Shown here: one piece after another, positions 31,926-39,543 of the stretch
Layout of the letters: the number at the start of each line of letters is the position of its first letter
Position numbering within the stretch: position 1 is the first letter of the stretch
Source of the DNA: Streptomyces celluloflavus
GTDB lineage: Bacteria > Actinomycetota > Actinomycetes > Streptomycetales > Streptomycetaceae
Reading direction: 5' to 3'
Assembly: GCA_000720995.1 (NCBI GenBank)
Contig: JOEL01000052.1
Coordinates: forward strand, 1-47,429
DNA length: 47,429 nt
Program-made: the position numbers and the translations under genes
The notes under the pieces: model-generated
Told to the model about the DNA's origin: nothing
Databases searched by the model: none
What the model saw: the letters and a program-made list of their open reading frames with translations, nothing else

Positions 31926-34070
31926 GTGAAGGCAGTGCTGCGCGCCGGAATGGTGCTGCTGGCGGGCTGGCTGACGGTGGTGTGCGCCGCGGGTACGGGA
32001 CAGGCCGCGCCCGCGCCGCCGGACGACCGGGCCCAGACCGCCTATCTCGCCGACCGGCTGCGGGAGAATCCGGTCTACATCAGCGATCAGTTCCCCCGCG
32101 AGGTTCCCCGCTCGACCGCACCCGAATTCGCCGAGCAGGCCCGGCGGGTCGGCGTTCCGACGTATGTGCTCGTCCTGCCCGGCTCCTCCCTCACGGCCAG
32201 CCCGGCCGGGCTGCTCGCCGGCGTCCACGACCGGCTGGGCCGCCCGGGTCTGTATGTCGCGGTGGACCGATCGGGCCTGGCCGCCGTGGAGACCTACGGC
32301 GTGAGCCTGCCCGAAGCCACCGACGCGCGCCGGGCGACGCTGTACGAGCTGCCGTACGACGCCACGGCCCGCGAGGTGTTCCGGCACTTCGTCGACGTGC
32401 TGACGTCGGGGAAGGCCCGTCAGCGTCTCGACGCGGCCGATGCCGGGCACGACGGCGCGACGCGGTCGCACGAGCCGGCGAGACTGCACATGACCCGCAC
32501 CGACCGCGAGAACCAGAGCTTCGTGACCGGTCTCGCGGTCACCGGAATCCCGCTCGCGGCCCTGCTCGTGACGGTCCATGTGTGGCGGCGCCGCCGGGTC
32601 CGCCGGGCCCTCTCGGCGCCCGTCCCCGCGCCGGGCGGCGGCCGTCCGGACGCCGCCCCGGGCGTGTCCCTGCGGAAGCCGGCGGCGTCACCGCCCCGGT
32701 CGCCGTCCGCGGCGCCCGCGCCCGCGCGGCGGGGGCGGGCGGGCCTCGCTTCCGGCCCGTTCCCCCGCGCCCTGCTGATCTCCCTGACCGTGGCCGCTCT
32801 CGCGCTGTCCGGGCTGATCGCGTTCACCGCGTCGCGGCTCTTCACCGACACCACCTCGGGCGACGGTTCGTACCCGACGGCCGCCGATATGCGGGCCCGC
32901 GTCGACCGGGTGGCCGACGGACTGCGCCGCGACCCGCTCTATGTCGACCCCGAGAGCCCGTCGGCGCTGGACGCCGCGGACCGCGCCCGCCTCCGCGCCC
33001 GGCTCGGCTCGCTGCGCGTCCCGGTGCTGATCGCCGCGGTCCCCACCTCGTCGGGCGACGAGTCCGGCGGCAACCCGGCGCTGCTGGCCGCGGCGCTGCA
33101 CGACCGGCTCCACCGCGACGCCCTGATCGTGATCGCCGACCCGGCGACCGGCAGTATCGCCCCCTTCAACCACGGCGCCCCGGTCAACGGCGGGTACCTC
33201 ATCGAACGTCCGCGTGAGACGTACACCGGCGGCACCGACCTCGCGCTCGGCTCCCGGCTGGACGCGTTCCTCGGCTACGTCGCCAAGTCCCCGCCCGCCA
33301 AGGCGGGGGCCACGCCGTACCCCCCGGAGCCGGCGACCGACCCGGTGCAGGAGAAGGCGCTGCCCGGCCTCTTCACCGGGGACTTCCGGCCCGGCCTGCT
33401 GATCGGTGCCTTCCTCGGGGGCCTGGTCTTCGCGCTGGTGGCGCTGGCGCTCTCGCTCGCCCGCCGTCTCCGCCTCCGTCCCGGGCAGTCGTCCGCGGCG
33501 GCGGACGGGGCGCGGGGCGACGCCGCGACGCCGGAGGCCCCGGACCGGCCCGATCCGGCGTGGCTGCGGCGCACCGCCCGGGAGGAGATCGCCGCTCTCA
33601 CCGCCGCGCTGGACCCGGCGGATGCGCTCTCCGCGGAGGCCCGGCGCCGGGCCTGGGAGTGCCTGGACGCCACCGCGCTGCTGATCGACGGCGACAGCGA
33701 CGGCCGGATGGACGCCGATACCGCGCCCGCCGACCTCGCCTGCGCGGTCGTGCTGGCCCGTGCCGGACGGACCGCGATCCGGCGGCCCGACGCCGCGGCG
33801 CAGATCTGCCATCGCAACCCCCTGCACGGTGCGGCCTCCGGGCGCCGGCAGATACGGACCGCGGGAAGCGGCCGGGCACGGTCGTTGCCCGTGTGCCAGG
33901 CATGCCGGGCGGTCCCCGGTCCGGTGCTGCGGCTGGGTTCTTCGCCACGTACCAGGCACGACGCGTACGTCCCGTACGCCACCCTTCCCGGGCCGCTGGC
34001 CACACTGGCCGACGGCGCCGGAATCGATCAACTCACCCGCACCGTCCGGGAGTACTTCGGTGTCCACTGA
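31926..34070 (+). CDS. Membrane protein with two extracytoplasmic PVYxxD domains and a cytoplasmic zinc-type module
   Basis: The product is 714 aa from GTG 31926. Signal/TM lies at 5-27; outer domain 1 at 28-198 (LADRLRENPVYISDQ; VPTYVLVLPG); TM 199-220; basic inner linker 221-280; TM 281-303; outer domain 2 at 304-488 (VADGLRRDPLYVDPESPSAL; VPVLIAAVP; LIVIADPATG); TM 489-512; inner C-terminal region 513-714. The last has helices and a motif Cys 628-x2-NPLHG then Cys 657-x2-Cys 660. The two outer domains are copies of each other and of the domain in the next gene. I do not know a named function. The outer fold may be TPM-like, which is inference. The downstream gene shares every module. Confidence 0.82.
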   Translation: MKAVLRAGMVLLAGWLTVVCAAGTGQAAPAPPDDRAQTAYLADRLRENPVYISDQFPREVPRSTAPEFAEQARRVGVPTYVLVLPGSSLTASPAGLLAGVHDRLGRPGLYVAVDRSGLAAVETYGVSLPEATDARRATLYELPYDATAREVFRHFVDVLTSGKARQRLDAADAGHDGATRSHEPARLHMTRTDRENQSFVTGLAVTGIPLAALLVTVHVWRRRRVRRALSAPVPAPGGGRPDAAPGVSLRKPAASPPRSPSAAPAPARRGRAGLASGPFPRALLISLTVAALALSGLIAFTASRLFTDTTSGDGSYPTAADMRARVDRVADGLRRDPLYVDPESPSALDAADRARLRARLGSLRVPVLIAAVPTSSGDESGGNPALLAAALHDRLHRDALIVIADPATGSIAPFNHGAPVNGGYLIERPRETYTGGTDLALGSRLDAFLGYVAKSPPAKAGATPYPPEPATDPVQEKALPGLFTGDFRPGLLIGAFLGGLVFALVALALSLARRLRLRPGQSSAAADGARGDAATPEAPDRPDPAWLRRTAREEIAALTAALDPADALSAEARRRAWECLDATALLIDGDSDGRMDADTAPADLACAVVLARAGRTAIRRPDAAAQICHRNPLHGAASGRRQIRTAGSGRARSLPVCQACRAVPGPVLRLGSSPRTRHDAYVPYATLPGPLATLADGAGIDQLTRTVREYFGVH

Positions 34071-34287
34071 CCCCCGCCGCCACCCCGCGCCCCTCGCCAC
34101 CGCACAGGGGGCCGCGCCGACCGCGCTACCGGCCGCCGCCGTGGACCACCCGGCCGCGACCGGCGCGGCACACCGCACCGTGGCGCGCCGCGGCGTGCTC
34201 CGCCCGCGCCCCGTCCGCCCCGCGCGTCCGTCGCTCCCCGCCGGTGGTGCGCGCCGCTCCTCGGTGAGCGGGAAACCGGGCCGGCGT

Positions 34288-35550
34288 ATGTCGTGGTCCG
34301 GTGGCGCGCGCCGTCCCGTCCGGACCGCCGCCGCGCTCCTCGCGGCATCCGTCGCCCTGCTGTTCTGCGCCGCGTCGCCCGGGGTGGCCGCGCAGAGCCC
34401 GGGACAGCGGATCGCCGACGCGCTGCGCACCTCACCCGTCTACGTCGATCCCTCCCTCTCCTCGGCCGTCGACCCCGGCCAACGGCAGCAACTCGTCGAC
34501 CGGATCCACCACTCCGGCCTGCCGATCCGTGTCGCGCTGGTGCCACTGGTCGAGGGCGACAGCTGGGGCGGCGACGCCCGGCAGCTCGCCGAGGTGATCC
34601 ACGACCGGATGGGCGGCGGCCCGTCCATCGTCATCACGCTCGGGGAGTTCTCCCCGTCCATCGCCGCCCACGAATGGCCCGCCGACACCCACCATGCACA
34701 GCAGGCCGCCGCCGCGGTCTTCCACCAGCGCGATATGGCGGGCGCGGGGCTGCCCAAGCGGCTCGCCCGCGCGATCGACATCATCGAGGCGGGCAACGGC
34801 GACAAGGTGTACGAGCAGGCCACGGCCGGCCTCCGGGCCCCGGCGCCCAAGGCCGATGCGTCGTCCTCCCCGCTCGCCCGGCTCCTGACCCTCGCCATCG
34901 GCCCGGTGCTGCTGCTCGCGGCGGCCGGGCTGCTGCTGCGGCGGCGCTCACGGATGCGCGATCTGTCCACACCGTTCGCGCTGCCGCGCTCCGTCTTCGC
35001 CGCCGCCCGCCGGGCCGACGAGGCCCAACTCCGCGACCGCGCGGGGGAACAGGTCGTACGGCTCGGTACGGAGGCGCGCGCCGCGCAGGGCGATCCAGCT
35101 GCCATCGAGCGCGCCCTCGACGCCTACGCCGCGGCCGGTACGGTCCTGGACCGGGCGCGCGGAATCCCGGATCTGGCCGGTGTGTTCGCGCTGATCGCCG
35201 AGGGCCGCGCGGCCCTCTCCGCCGCGCCGGACCCGCTCCCCCTGTGCTTCTTCCACCCCCTGCACGGCCCCGCCGTCCGCCGCATACCCTGGCGCCCCCT
35301 CGGGCGCCGCGAGGAACTCCGGGTGGCCGCCTGCGAGACGTGCCTGCGCGCCGTACGGGCCCGCCGCGCACCGGAGGTGCTCACCGACCGTCTGGACGGC
35401 CGCCCGGTCCCGTACTTCGAGGTCCCCGCCGACACCAGCCTCTGGGCGGCCACCGGCTACGGCTCACTGCTCACCGAGGACGCCGAGGACGCCAAGGGCT
35501 CCCTGACCGCCCGCGTCCAGCGCGGCGACTTCACCCGCACCTTGCGCTGA
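34288..35550 (+). CDS. Membrane protein paralogous to the upstream gene (one PVYVDP domain + zinc-type module)
   Basis: The product is 420 aa from ATG 34288: signal/TM at about 12-35; outer domain 36-195 (RIADALRTSPVYVDPSLSSA; LPIRVALVPLVEG; IVITLGEF); TM about 198-217; inner region with helices; then Cys 320-x2-HPLHG and Cys 349-x2-Cys 352. The same C-x2-[NH]PLHG...CxxC spacing occurs in the upstream gene. An alternative GTG at 34060 has GGGAG 7 bases upstream and overlaps the previous stop, which would add 76 residues. I chose the ATG because it gives a normal signal sequence. It probably forms an operon and a complex with the upstream product. Function unknown. Confidence 0.8.
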   Translation: MSWSGGARRPVRTAAALLAASVALLFCAASPGVAAQSPGQRIADALRTSPVYVDPSLSSAVDPGQRQQLVDRIHHSGLPIRVALVPLVEGDSWGGDARQLAEVIHDRMGGGPSIVITLGEFSPSIAAHEWPADTHHAQQAAAAVFHQRDMAGAGLPKRLARAIDIIEAGNGDKVYEQATAGLRAPAPKADASSSPLARLLTLAIGPVLLLAAAGLLLRRRSRMRDLSTPFALPRSVFAAARRADEAQLRDRAGEQVVRLGTEARAAQGDPAAIERALDAYAAAGTVLDRARGIPDLAGVFALIAEGRAALSAAPDPLPLCFFHPLHGPAVRRIPWRPLGRREELRVAACETCLRAVRARRAPEVLTDRLDGRPVPYFEVPADTSLWAATGYGSLLTEDAEDAKGSLTARVQRGDFTRTLR

Positions 35551-35874
35551 CCGGCCGTGCACGGTCTCCGTCCACCCTCTTCCGGTCCGCGTACCCGGGC
35601 ACACGCCCGAGGCGATGTCATCGGCATCCGCGCGCTTGCGCACCACGCCGGGCCTTCGCCGACGGCGGGACAACTACGGCACCGCGATCCTTGGCGAAGG
35701 CTTGCCGGAGCGCCTTGGCGGGGCCTTACCGGACCGCCTTGCCGGACCGCCTTGCCGGACCGCCTTGCCGGACCGCACCGGCCGACCCCGCCTCCCCGAC
35801 CAACGCCCCGCCTCCGGCCCCGGCCTGCATCCCTGGTTCACGCCCCCACTCACGAACCCGGCTCACGCCCCGGC
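35551..35874. other. Gene-free convergent region with minisatellite
   Basis: About 320 bases between converging stops. Apart from the 13-base tandem repeat (listed separately) it has a looser CTCACGCCCCGGCTCATGG-type repetition at about 35850-35905 that runs into the hydrolase 3' end. No gene is supported. Confidence 0.5.
35723..35774. repeat. Four tandem copies of GCCTTGCCGGACC
   Basis: Units start at 35723, 35736, 35749 and 35762. The first has one A for G change, the others are identical. Degenerate copies precede it (about 35697-35722). Confidence 0.9.
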
Positions 35875-36804
35875 TCATGGCTCCGGTTCACGCCCCGGCC
35901 ATGGCCCCGACTCGCCTCCGTCGCCGCCGCCGTGTGGCGGGACGGCCGACCGCAGGAACGGTTCGATCACCCGGCGCCATTCGCCGGGGTGCTCCCAGGG
36001 GAGCAGATGGCCGGCGTCGGGGAGTTCGGCGTAGGAGCCCTGGGGCAGTACGCGGACCATTTCCTGGGCTTCGGCGCGGCCCAGTTCGCCGTCGAGGCCG
36101 CGGACGACGAGGGCGGGGCACCGGACCTGGGCGAGTTCGTCCCAGTGGGCGTCGCGGACCCAGGTCTCGCGGGCGGTGAGCATCTGGCGGCGGGAGAAGA
36201 CGGGGCGCCAGCCGTCGGCGCGCTCGGCCATCACCTCGGCGAAGAACTCGCCGCGGGCCGGTCTGGGCCGCTCCAGAACCGGGTCGTCCGCACCGAACCA
36301 CTTGCGGACGTCCGCGAGGGTGGCGAACGGGACCGGCCAGGTGCGGAACCACTCGGCCCATTCGCGCTGCGAGGCAGCGCCCAGCGCCGCGGCCCGCATA
36401 TCGCAGATGACCAGCGCGCTGACCAGGTCCGGGCGGCGGGCCGCCAGCTGCCAGGCGGTCAGGGCGCCCATGGAGTGCCCGATGAGGGCGACCGGTGCCA
36501 GCCCGAGCTGCTCGATGGCGGCGATGGCGTCATCGACATACGCCTCGCGGTCGTACGGACCGTCGGCGGGCTTCTCGCTGCGGCCGTGGCCGCGCTGGTC
36601 CAGGCCGACCGGGCGGTGTCGCGCGCTCAGCCAGCGGGCGGTGTCCGCCCAGTGCACCGCGCGGCCCATCAGACCGTGGAGCAGCAGCACTCCCGGGCCG
36701 GGCGCGCCCTCCCCCGGACCGCCGCCCGCCTTGGGCGGGTCGGTGAACTCCCAGGCGGCGAGCCGGACACCGCCGGCTCCTGTCACATCGATGCGCCGCG
36801 CCAT
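35875..36804 (-). CDS. Alpha/beta hydrolase
   Basis: The product is 309 aa from ATG 36804 (MARRIDVTGAGG); GTG 36816 is a close alternative. The fold is complete: oxyanion region LLLHGLMGRAVHW, LDQRGHGRSEKP, nucleophile elbow IGHSMGALTAW, acid region LVVRGLDGELG, and catalytic His in LPDAGHLLPWEHP. It resembles epoxide hydrolase, haloalkane dehalogenase and lactonase relatives, but no family-specific residue decides the substrate. The C-terminal 25 residues are Gly/Pro-rich and encoded in the repetitive 3' region. A LexA-like box sits in its promoter. It is a monocistron, convergent with the twin membrane genes. Confidence 0.9.
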   Translation of the reverse strand: MARRIDVTGAGGVRLAAWEFTDPPKAGGGPGEGAPGPGVLLLHGLMGRAVHWADTARWLSARHRPVGLDQRGHGRSEKPADGPYDREAYVDDAIAAIEQLGLAPVALIGHSMGALTAWQLAARRPDLVSALVICDMRAAALGAASQREWAEWFRTWPVPFATLADVRKWFGADDPVLERPRPARGEFFAEVMAERADGWRPVFSRRQMLTARETWVRDAHWDELAQVRCPALVVRGLDGELGRAEAQEMVRVLPQGSYAELPDAGHLLPWEHPGEWRRVIEPFLRSAVPPHGGGDGGESGPWPGREPEP

Positions 36805-36841
36805 CTGCCCTGGCACCCCCCATCATCCCGTGCACAACCCC

Positions 36842-36863
36842 ACAGTATCGAACCTTTATTCGA
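36842..36863 (-). promoter_or_regulatory. LexA-like box next to a -10 element of the hydrolase promoter
   Basis: On the minus strand TCGAAT-AAAG-GTTCGA (36863 to 36848) matches the actinobacterial LexA consensus TCGAAC-N4-GTTCGA at 11 of 12 fixed positions. A -10-like TACTGT (36847 to 36842) follows directly. It lies about 40 bases before the start codon. Confidence 0.5.
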
Positions 36864-37702
36864 ACGCACTGTCCGCACACCCAACACCGCTCGTTCGAGT
36901 GACTTCGCTCAGGGATAGGCCGCACCCCGCGAGGGGAGACAGCTACCGGGAGGCGGGCCCTACCGGGAAGGGGGCCCGCAGGGGAAGACCCTGGGAGCTC
37001 GGGGCTCCGGGTCTCGACGGGGGGACATGGGGAGGCGGGGCCCCGGCTGCTCGCAGCGCCGGGGCCCCGATCGTCCACCGCCACACGGCAGCCCGCACCA
37101 CTCGGCGGCCCCTCCCGCCGCGGCCGCCCCCACCACGGGCCACTCAGCAGCCCCCACGGTCCCGGCAGTCCAATCGGCCCCGGCGGCTCCGGCAGTCCCG
37201 CACCACCTCGGGCCCCGCCCCGTACACCACGCCACGGCCCCACCGGAACCGACGGGCTCGGCCGAGCCGACCGGGCCATCCGGTCCGACCCGGCAGCCCA
37301 GTGCGGCGAATCCAACAAGCTCGGCCAAACCCGCACACCCGACGGACTCAGCGAATCCATCCGAGCCCCCTCCCCGACCCGCGGAGCCGACGGCGGGTGC
37401 CCCTGCCCCGTACCAGTTCAGCCGCCCGGCCCCGGAATTCCGGCGGCACGTGGGTGCCGACATGACTTGTCCGCGTCGGCGCCAGCCTGACATGGCACCC
37501 GGCCGTACCGCACGGATTCCCACAAGTCCGTTCACCGGAGCGGGAGTCGGCACACCCGGCAGGCGGTATGGACGAGCCCGCCGAGCGGCGCGTCGGCGCG
37601 GTTCGGCGGGCTCATGGGAAGCGGTGGAGGAGCGGGCGGACGGGGAGGGTGGGTGAGCGGGAGATACGGAGCGCGGGCGGGGACGGGGCGGGCGCTACGG
37701 GG
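36864..37702. other. Long gene-free region between hydrolase and dmdR1
   Basis: About 840 bases. Open frames exist on both strands but have skewed composition (Pro/Ala/Ser or Gly/Cys-rich), no ribosome sites and no recognisable domain, so none is called. It contains a strong hairpin GGGGCCCCGGC/GCCGGGGCCCC (37037-37068), imperfect repeats near 36940-36980, and a second hairpin at 37574-37613. Confidence 0.5.
37574..37613 (-). terminator. Probable terminator of dmdR1
   Basis: GAGCCCGCCGA at 37574-37584 pairs exactly with 37603-37613 around an 18-base loop. It lies about 90 bases past the dmdR1 stop. Confidence 0.5.
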
Positions 37703-38395
37703 TCAGCGCTTGGCGACGAAGACGTGGGAGGCGATCTCGGCCTCCAGCTCCGCGGCCTCGCCGCTGCTGCCGACCAGCACCCCGGCCGGCGACTCCGTGA
37801 CGCTCACCACCGCGCCCGGCTGCACACCGGCCCGCCGCAGCGTGTACATCAGCTGGGCGTCGGCCTGGATGGGCTCGCCGATCCGGCGCACCACGACCGT
37901 CTTGCCGTCGGTCCCGGCGTCCAGCTCCGTCAGGCTCACCATGCCGGAGTCCAGGAACGGGTCGGCCCCGGACATCTCGCCCAGCTCCTCCAGCCCCGGG
38001 ATGGGGTTGCCGTACGGCGACTCCGTCGGGTGCCGCAGCAGCTCCAGGACGCGGCGCTCGACCGCCTCGCTCATCACGTGCTCCCAGCGGCACGCCTCGG
38101 CGTGCACCTGCTCCCACTCCAGCCCGATGACGTCGACGAGCAGGCATTCGGCGAGGCGGTGCTTGCGCATCACCCGCGTCGCCAGCCGCCGGCCCTCTTC
38201 CGTCAGCTCCAGATGCCGGTCACCCGCGACCGTCAGCAGGCCGTCTCGCTCCATGCGCGCCACTGTCTGGCTGACCGTCGGGCCGCTCTGTTCGAGCCGC
38301 TCCGCGATCCGGGCGCGCATGGGGACCACACCTTCCTCTTCGAGTTCGAGGATGGTGCGGAGATACATCTCCGTGGTGTCGATCAGTCCGGACAT
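37703..38395 (-). CDS. dmdR1: DtxR/IdeR-family iron regulator (DmdR1-like)
   Basis: Iron-dependent repressor of siderophore and iron genes. The product is 230 aa, the length I recall for S. coelicolor DmdR1. The order is winged helix (about 1-70: MSGLIDTTEMYLRTILELEE, then IAERLEQSGPTVSQTVARMERDGLL), dimerisation/metal domain (about 71-140, with LECLLVDVIGLEWEQVHAEACRWEHVMS-type ligands: Cys 102? region and His/Glu residues), and C-terminal SH3-like domain (about 150-230). It is divergent from nagS with a 270-base gap, the same arrangement as SCO4394/SCO4393. No classical iron box was found upstream, so autoregulation is not shown. An antisense gene (adm) has been described at this locus in S. 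coelicolor. Confidence 0.93.
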   Translation of the reverse strand: MSGLIDTTEMYLRTILELEEEGVVPMRARIAERLEQSGPTVSQTVARMERDGLLTVAGDRHLELTEEGRRLATRVMRKHRLAECLLVDVIGLEWEQVHAEACRWEHVMSEAVERRVLELLRHPTESPYGNPIPGLEELGEMSGADPFLDSGMVSLTELDAGTDGKTVVVRRIGEPIQADAQLMYTLRRAGVQPGAVVSVTESPAGVLVGSSGEAAELEAEIASHVFVAKR

Positions 38396-38496
38396 GCGTG
38401 CCCCTCGATATGTCGTGCGGTGGCCCTGGACTCAATTCTGACGCATCCCACTGACAACGGGGTCTCCTTCCTCGTGCGCCGGACCCTGCACTCGTA

Positions 38497-38522
38497 TTGA
38501 CAGGGCACTGGTCCAGACCGCA
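38497..38522 (+). promoter_or_regulatory. TTGACA promoter element overlapped by a DasR-like (dre) site
   Basis: TTGACA at 38497-38502 is followed by ACTGGTCCAGACCGCA at 38507-38522. The latter agrees with the dre consensus ACTGGTCTAGACCAGT at 12 of 16 positions, including the inverted GGTC/GACC core. It lies between the -35 and the expected -10, as expected for repression by the GlcNAc regulator DasR. Confidence 0.6.
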
Positions 38523-38610
38523 ACGTGATCCGCGCCACGACTGCCCGGCCGCCGGAATCTGGCGATACCGCGGTGGCCGTGACACGGGTGGCCCGACGGT
38601 ACGGCGGACG

Positions 38611-38650
38611 ACATCCGATGAGATCCGACGAGATTCGACCAGTTTCGACG
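38611..38650 (+). repeat. Four degenerate 10-base tandem repeats in the nagS leader
   Basis: ACATCCGATG, AGATCCGACG, AGATTCGACC and AGTTTCGACG follow one another in exact 10-base register and end 15 bases before the nagS ATG. Confidence 0.7.
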
Positions 38651-38665
38651 AGAGGGGCCGCGGCA

Positions 38666-39424
38666 ATGGCTGAGAGCGACCGGTTGGCCGGGCAGTACTT
38701 CGACGCCGCGATCGACCTGCTGCGGCAGGTCCGCGACGGGGAGGGCGACCGGATCACCGCGGCCGGGCAGCTGATCGCCGACACCTTCGAGGCGGGCGGC
38801 CGGGTCTTCGCCTTCGGCGCCGGGCACTCCTCGCTGCCCGCCCAGGACACGGTCTACCGCGCGGGCGGCCTCGCGATCATGAATCTGCTCTCCGTCCCCG
38901 GCGTGGTCGGCATCGACGTCCGGCCCGCGACGCTCGGCAGCGCGCTGGAGCGGGTGGACGGGCTGGCCGGGGCCGTCCTGGACACCAGTCCGCTGGAGCC
39001 GGGCGATGTGCTGGTGATCATCTCGCTCTCCGGGCGCAACTCGCTCCCCGTCGAGATGGCGATGAACGCGCGGGCGCTCGGCCTGAAGGTCATCGGCGTC
39101 ACATCGGTGGCGTACGCGGACGCGACCAAGTCCCGGCACACCTCCGGGACGTTCCTCAAGGACCACTGCGACATCGTTCTGGACAGCCGGATCCCGGTCG
39201 GCGACGCGGAGTTGACGATGCCCGGCATCGAGGCGCCCTTCGCCCCCGCCTCGACGGTCGTCACCAGCGCGATCATGCAGGCCGTGGTGGCGACGGCCGC
39301 GGGCGCGCTGGCCGAGCGGGGCATCGTCCCGCCGCTGCTGCGCTCCGGGAACGTGGACGGCGGGCACGACTGGAACGGCCGGGTGATGACCGAGTACGCG
39401 GACCGGATCTACTACCGGCAGTAG
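38666..39424 (+). CDS. nagS: SIS-domain sugar phosphate enzyme, NagS-like (GlcNAc-6-P dehydratase)
   Basis: The product is 252 aa from ATG 38666, with GAGAGGGG upstream. It is a single SIS domain: phosphosugar loop GRVFAFGAGHSS at about 45-56, second loop VIISLSGRNSLPVE at about 117-130, then IGVTSVAY. The C-terminal part has PPLLRSGNVDGGHDWN. By sequence and by its place divergent from dmdR1 it corresponds to S. coelicolor SCO4393. As I recall, that protein was named NagS, acting on N-acetylglucosamine 6-phosphate and linked to aminosugar toxicity. A DasR-like operator in the promoter fits control by aminosugars. Naming rests on memory of the locus. Confidence 0.85.
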   Translation: MAESDRLAGQYFDAAIDLLRQVRDGEGDRITAAGQLIADTFEAGGRVFAFGAGHSSLPAQDTVYRAGGLAIMNLLSVPGVVGIDVRPATLGSALERVDGLAGAVLDTSPLEPGDVLVIISLSGRNSLPVEMAMNARALGLKVIGVTSVAYADATKSRHTSGTFLKDHCDIVLDSRIPVGDAELTMPGIEAPFAPASTVVTSAIMQAVVATAAGALAERGIVPPLLRSGNVDGGHDWNGRVMTEYADRIYYRQ

Positions 39425-39543
39425 GCGGCGAGCCCGATCCACTGCCGGCGGCGGGCGGATCCCCTACCGGAAGCAGCAGCCCGGCGGCCCGCCTCGGGAC
39501 ACCGCCGCCCCGCCCCCGCCCGGCGCTCCGCCCGGCCGCGTCG

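Noticed and set aside
36960-37656. Opposing open frames in the long gap between hydrolase and dmdR1
   Set aside because: Low-complexity composition, no ribosome site and no recognisable domain on either strand; treated as non-coding.
38396-38496. Iron box (DmdR autoregulation site) upstream of dmdR1
   Set aside because: No TTAGGTTAG-type palindrome found in the intergenic region.
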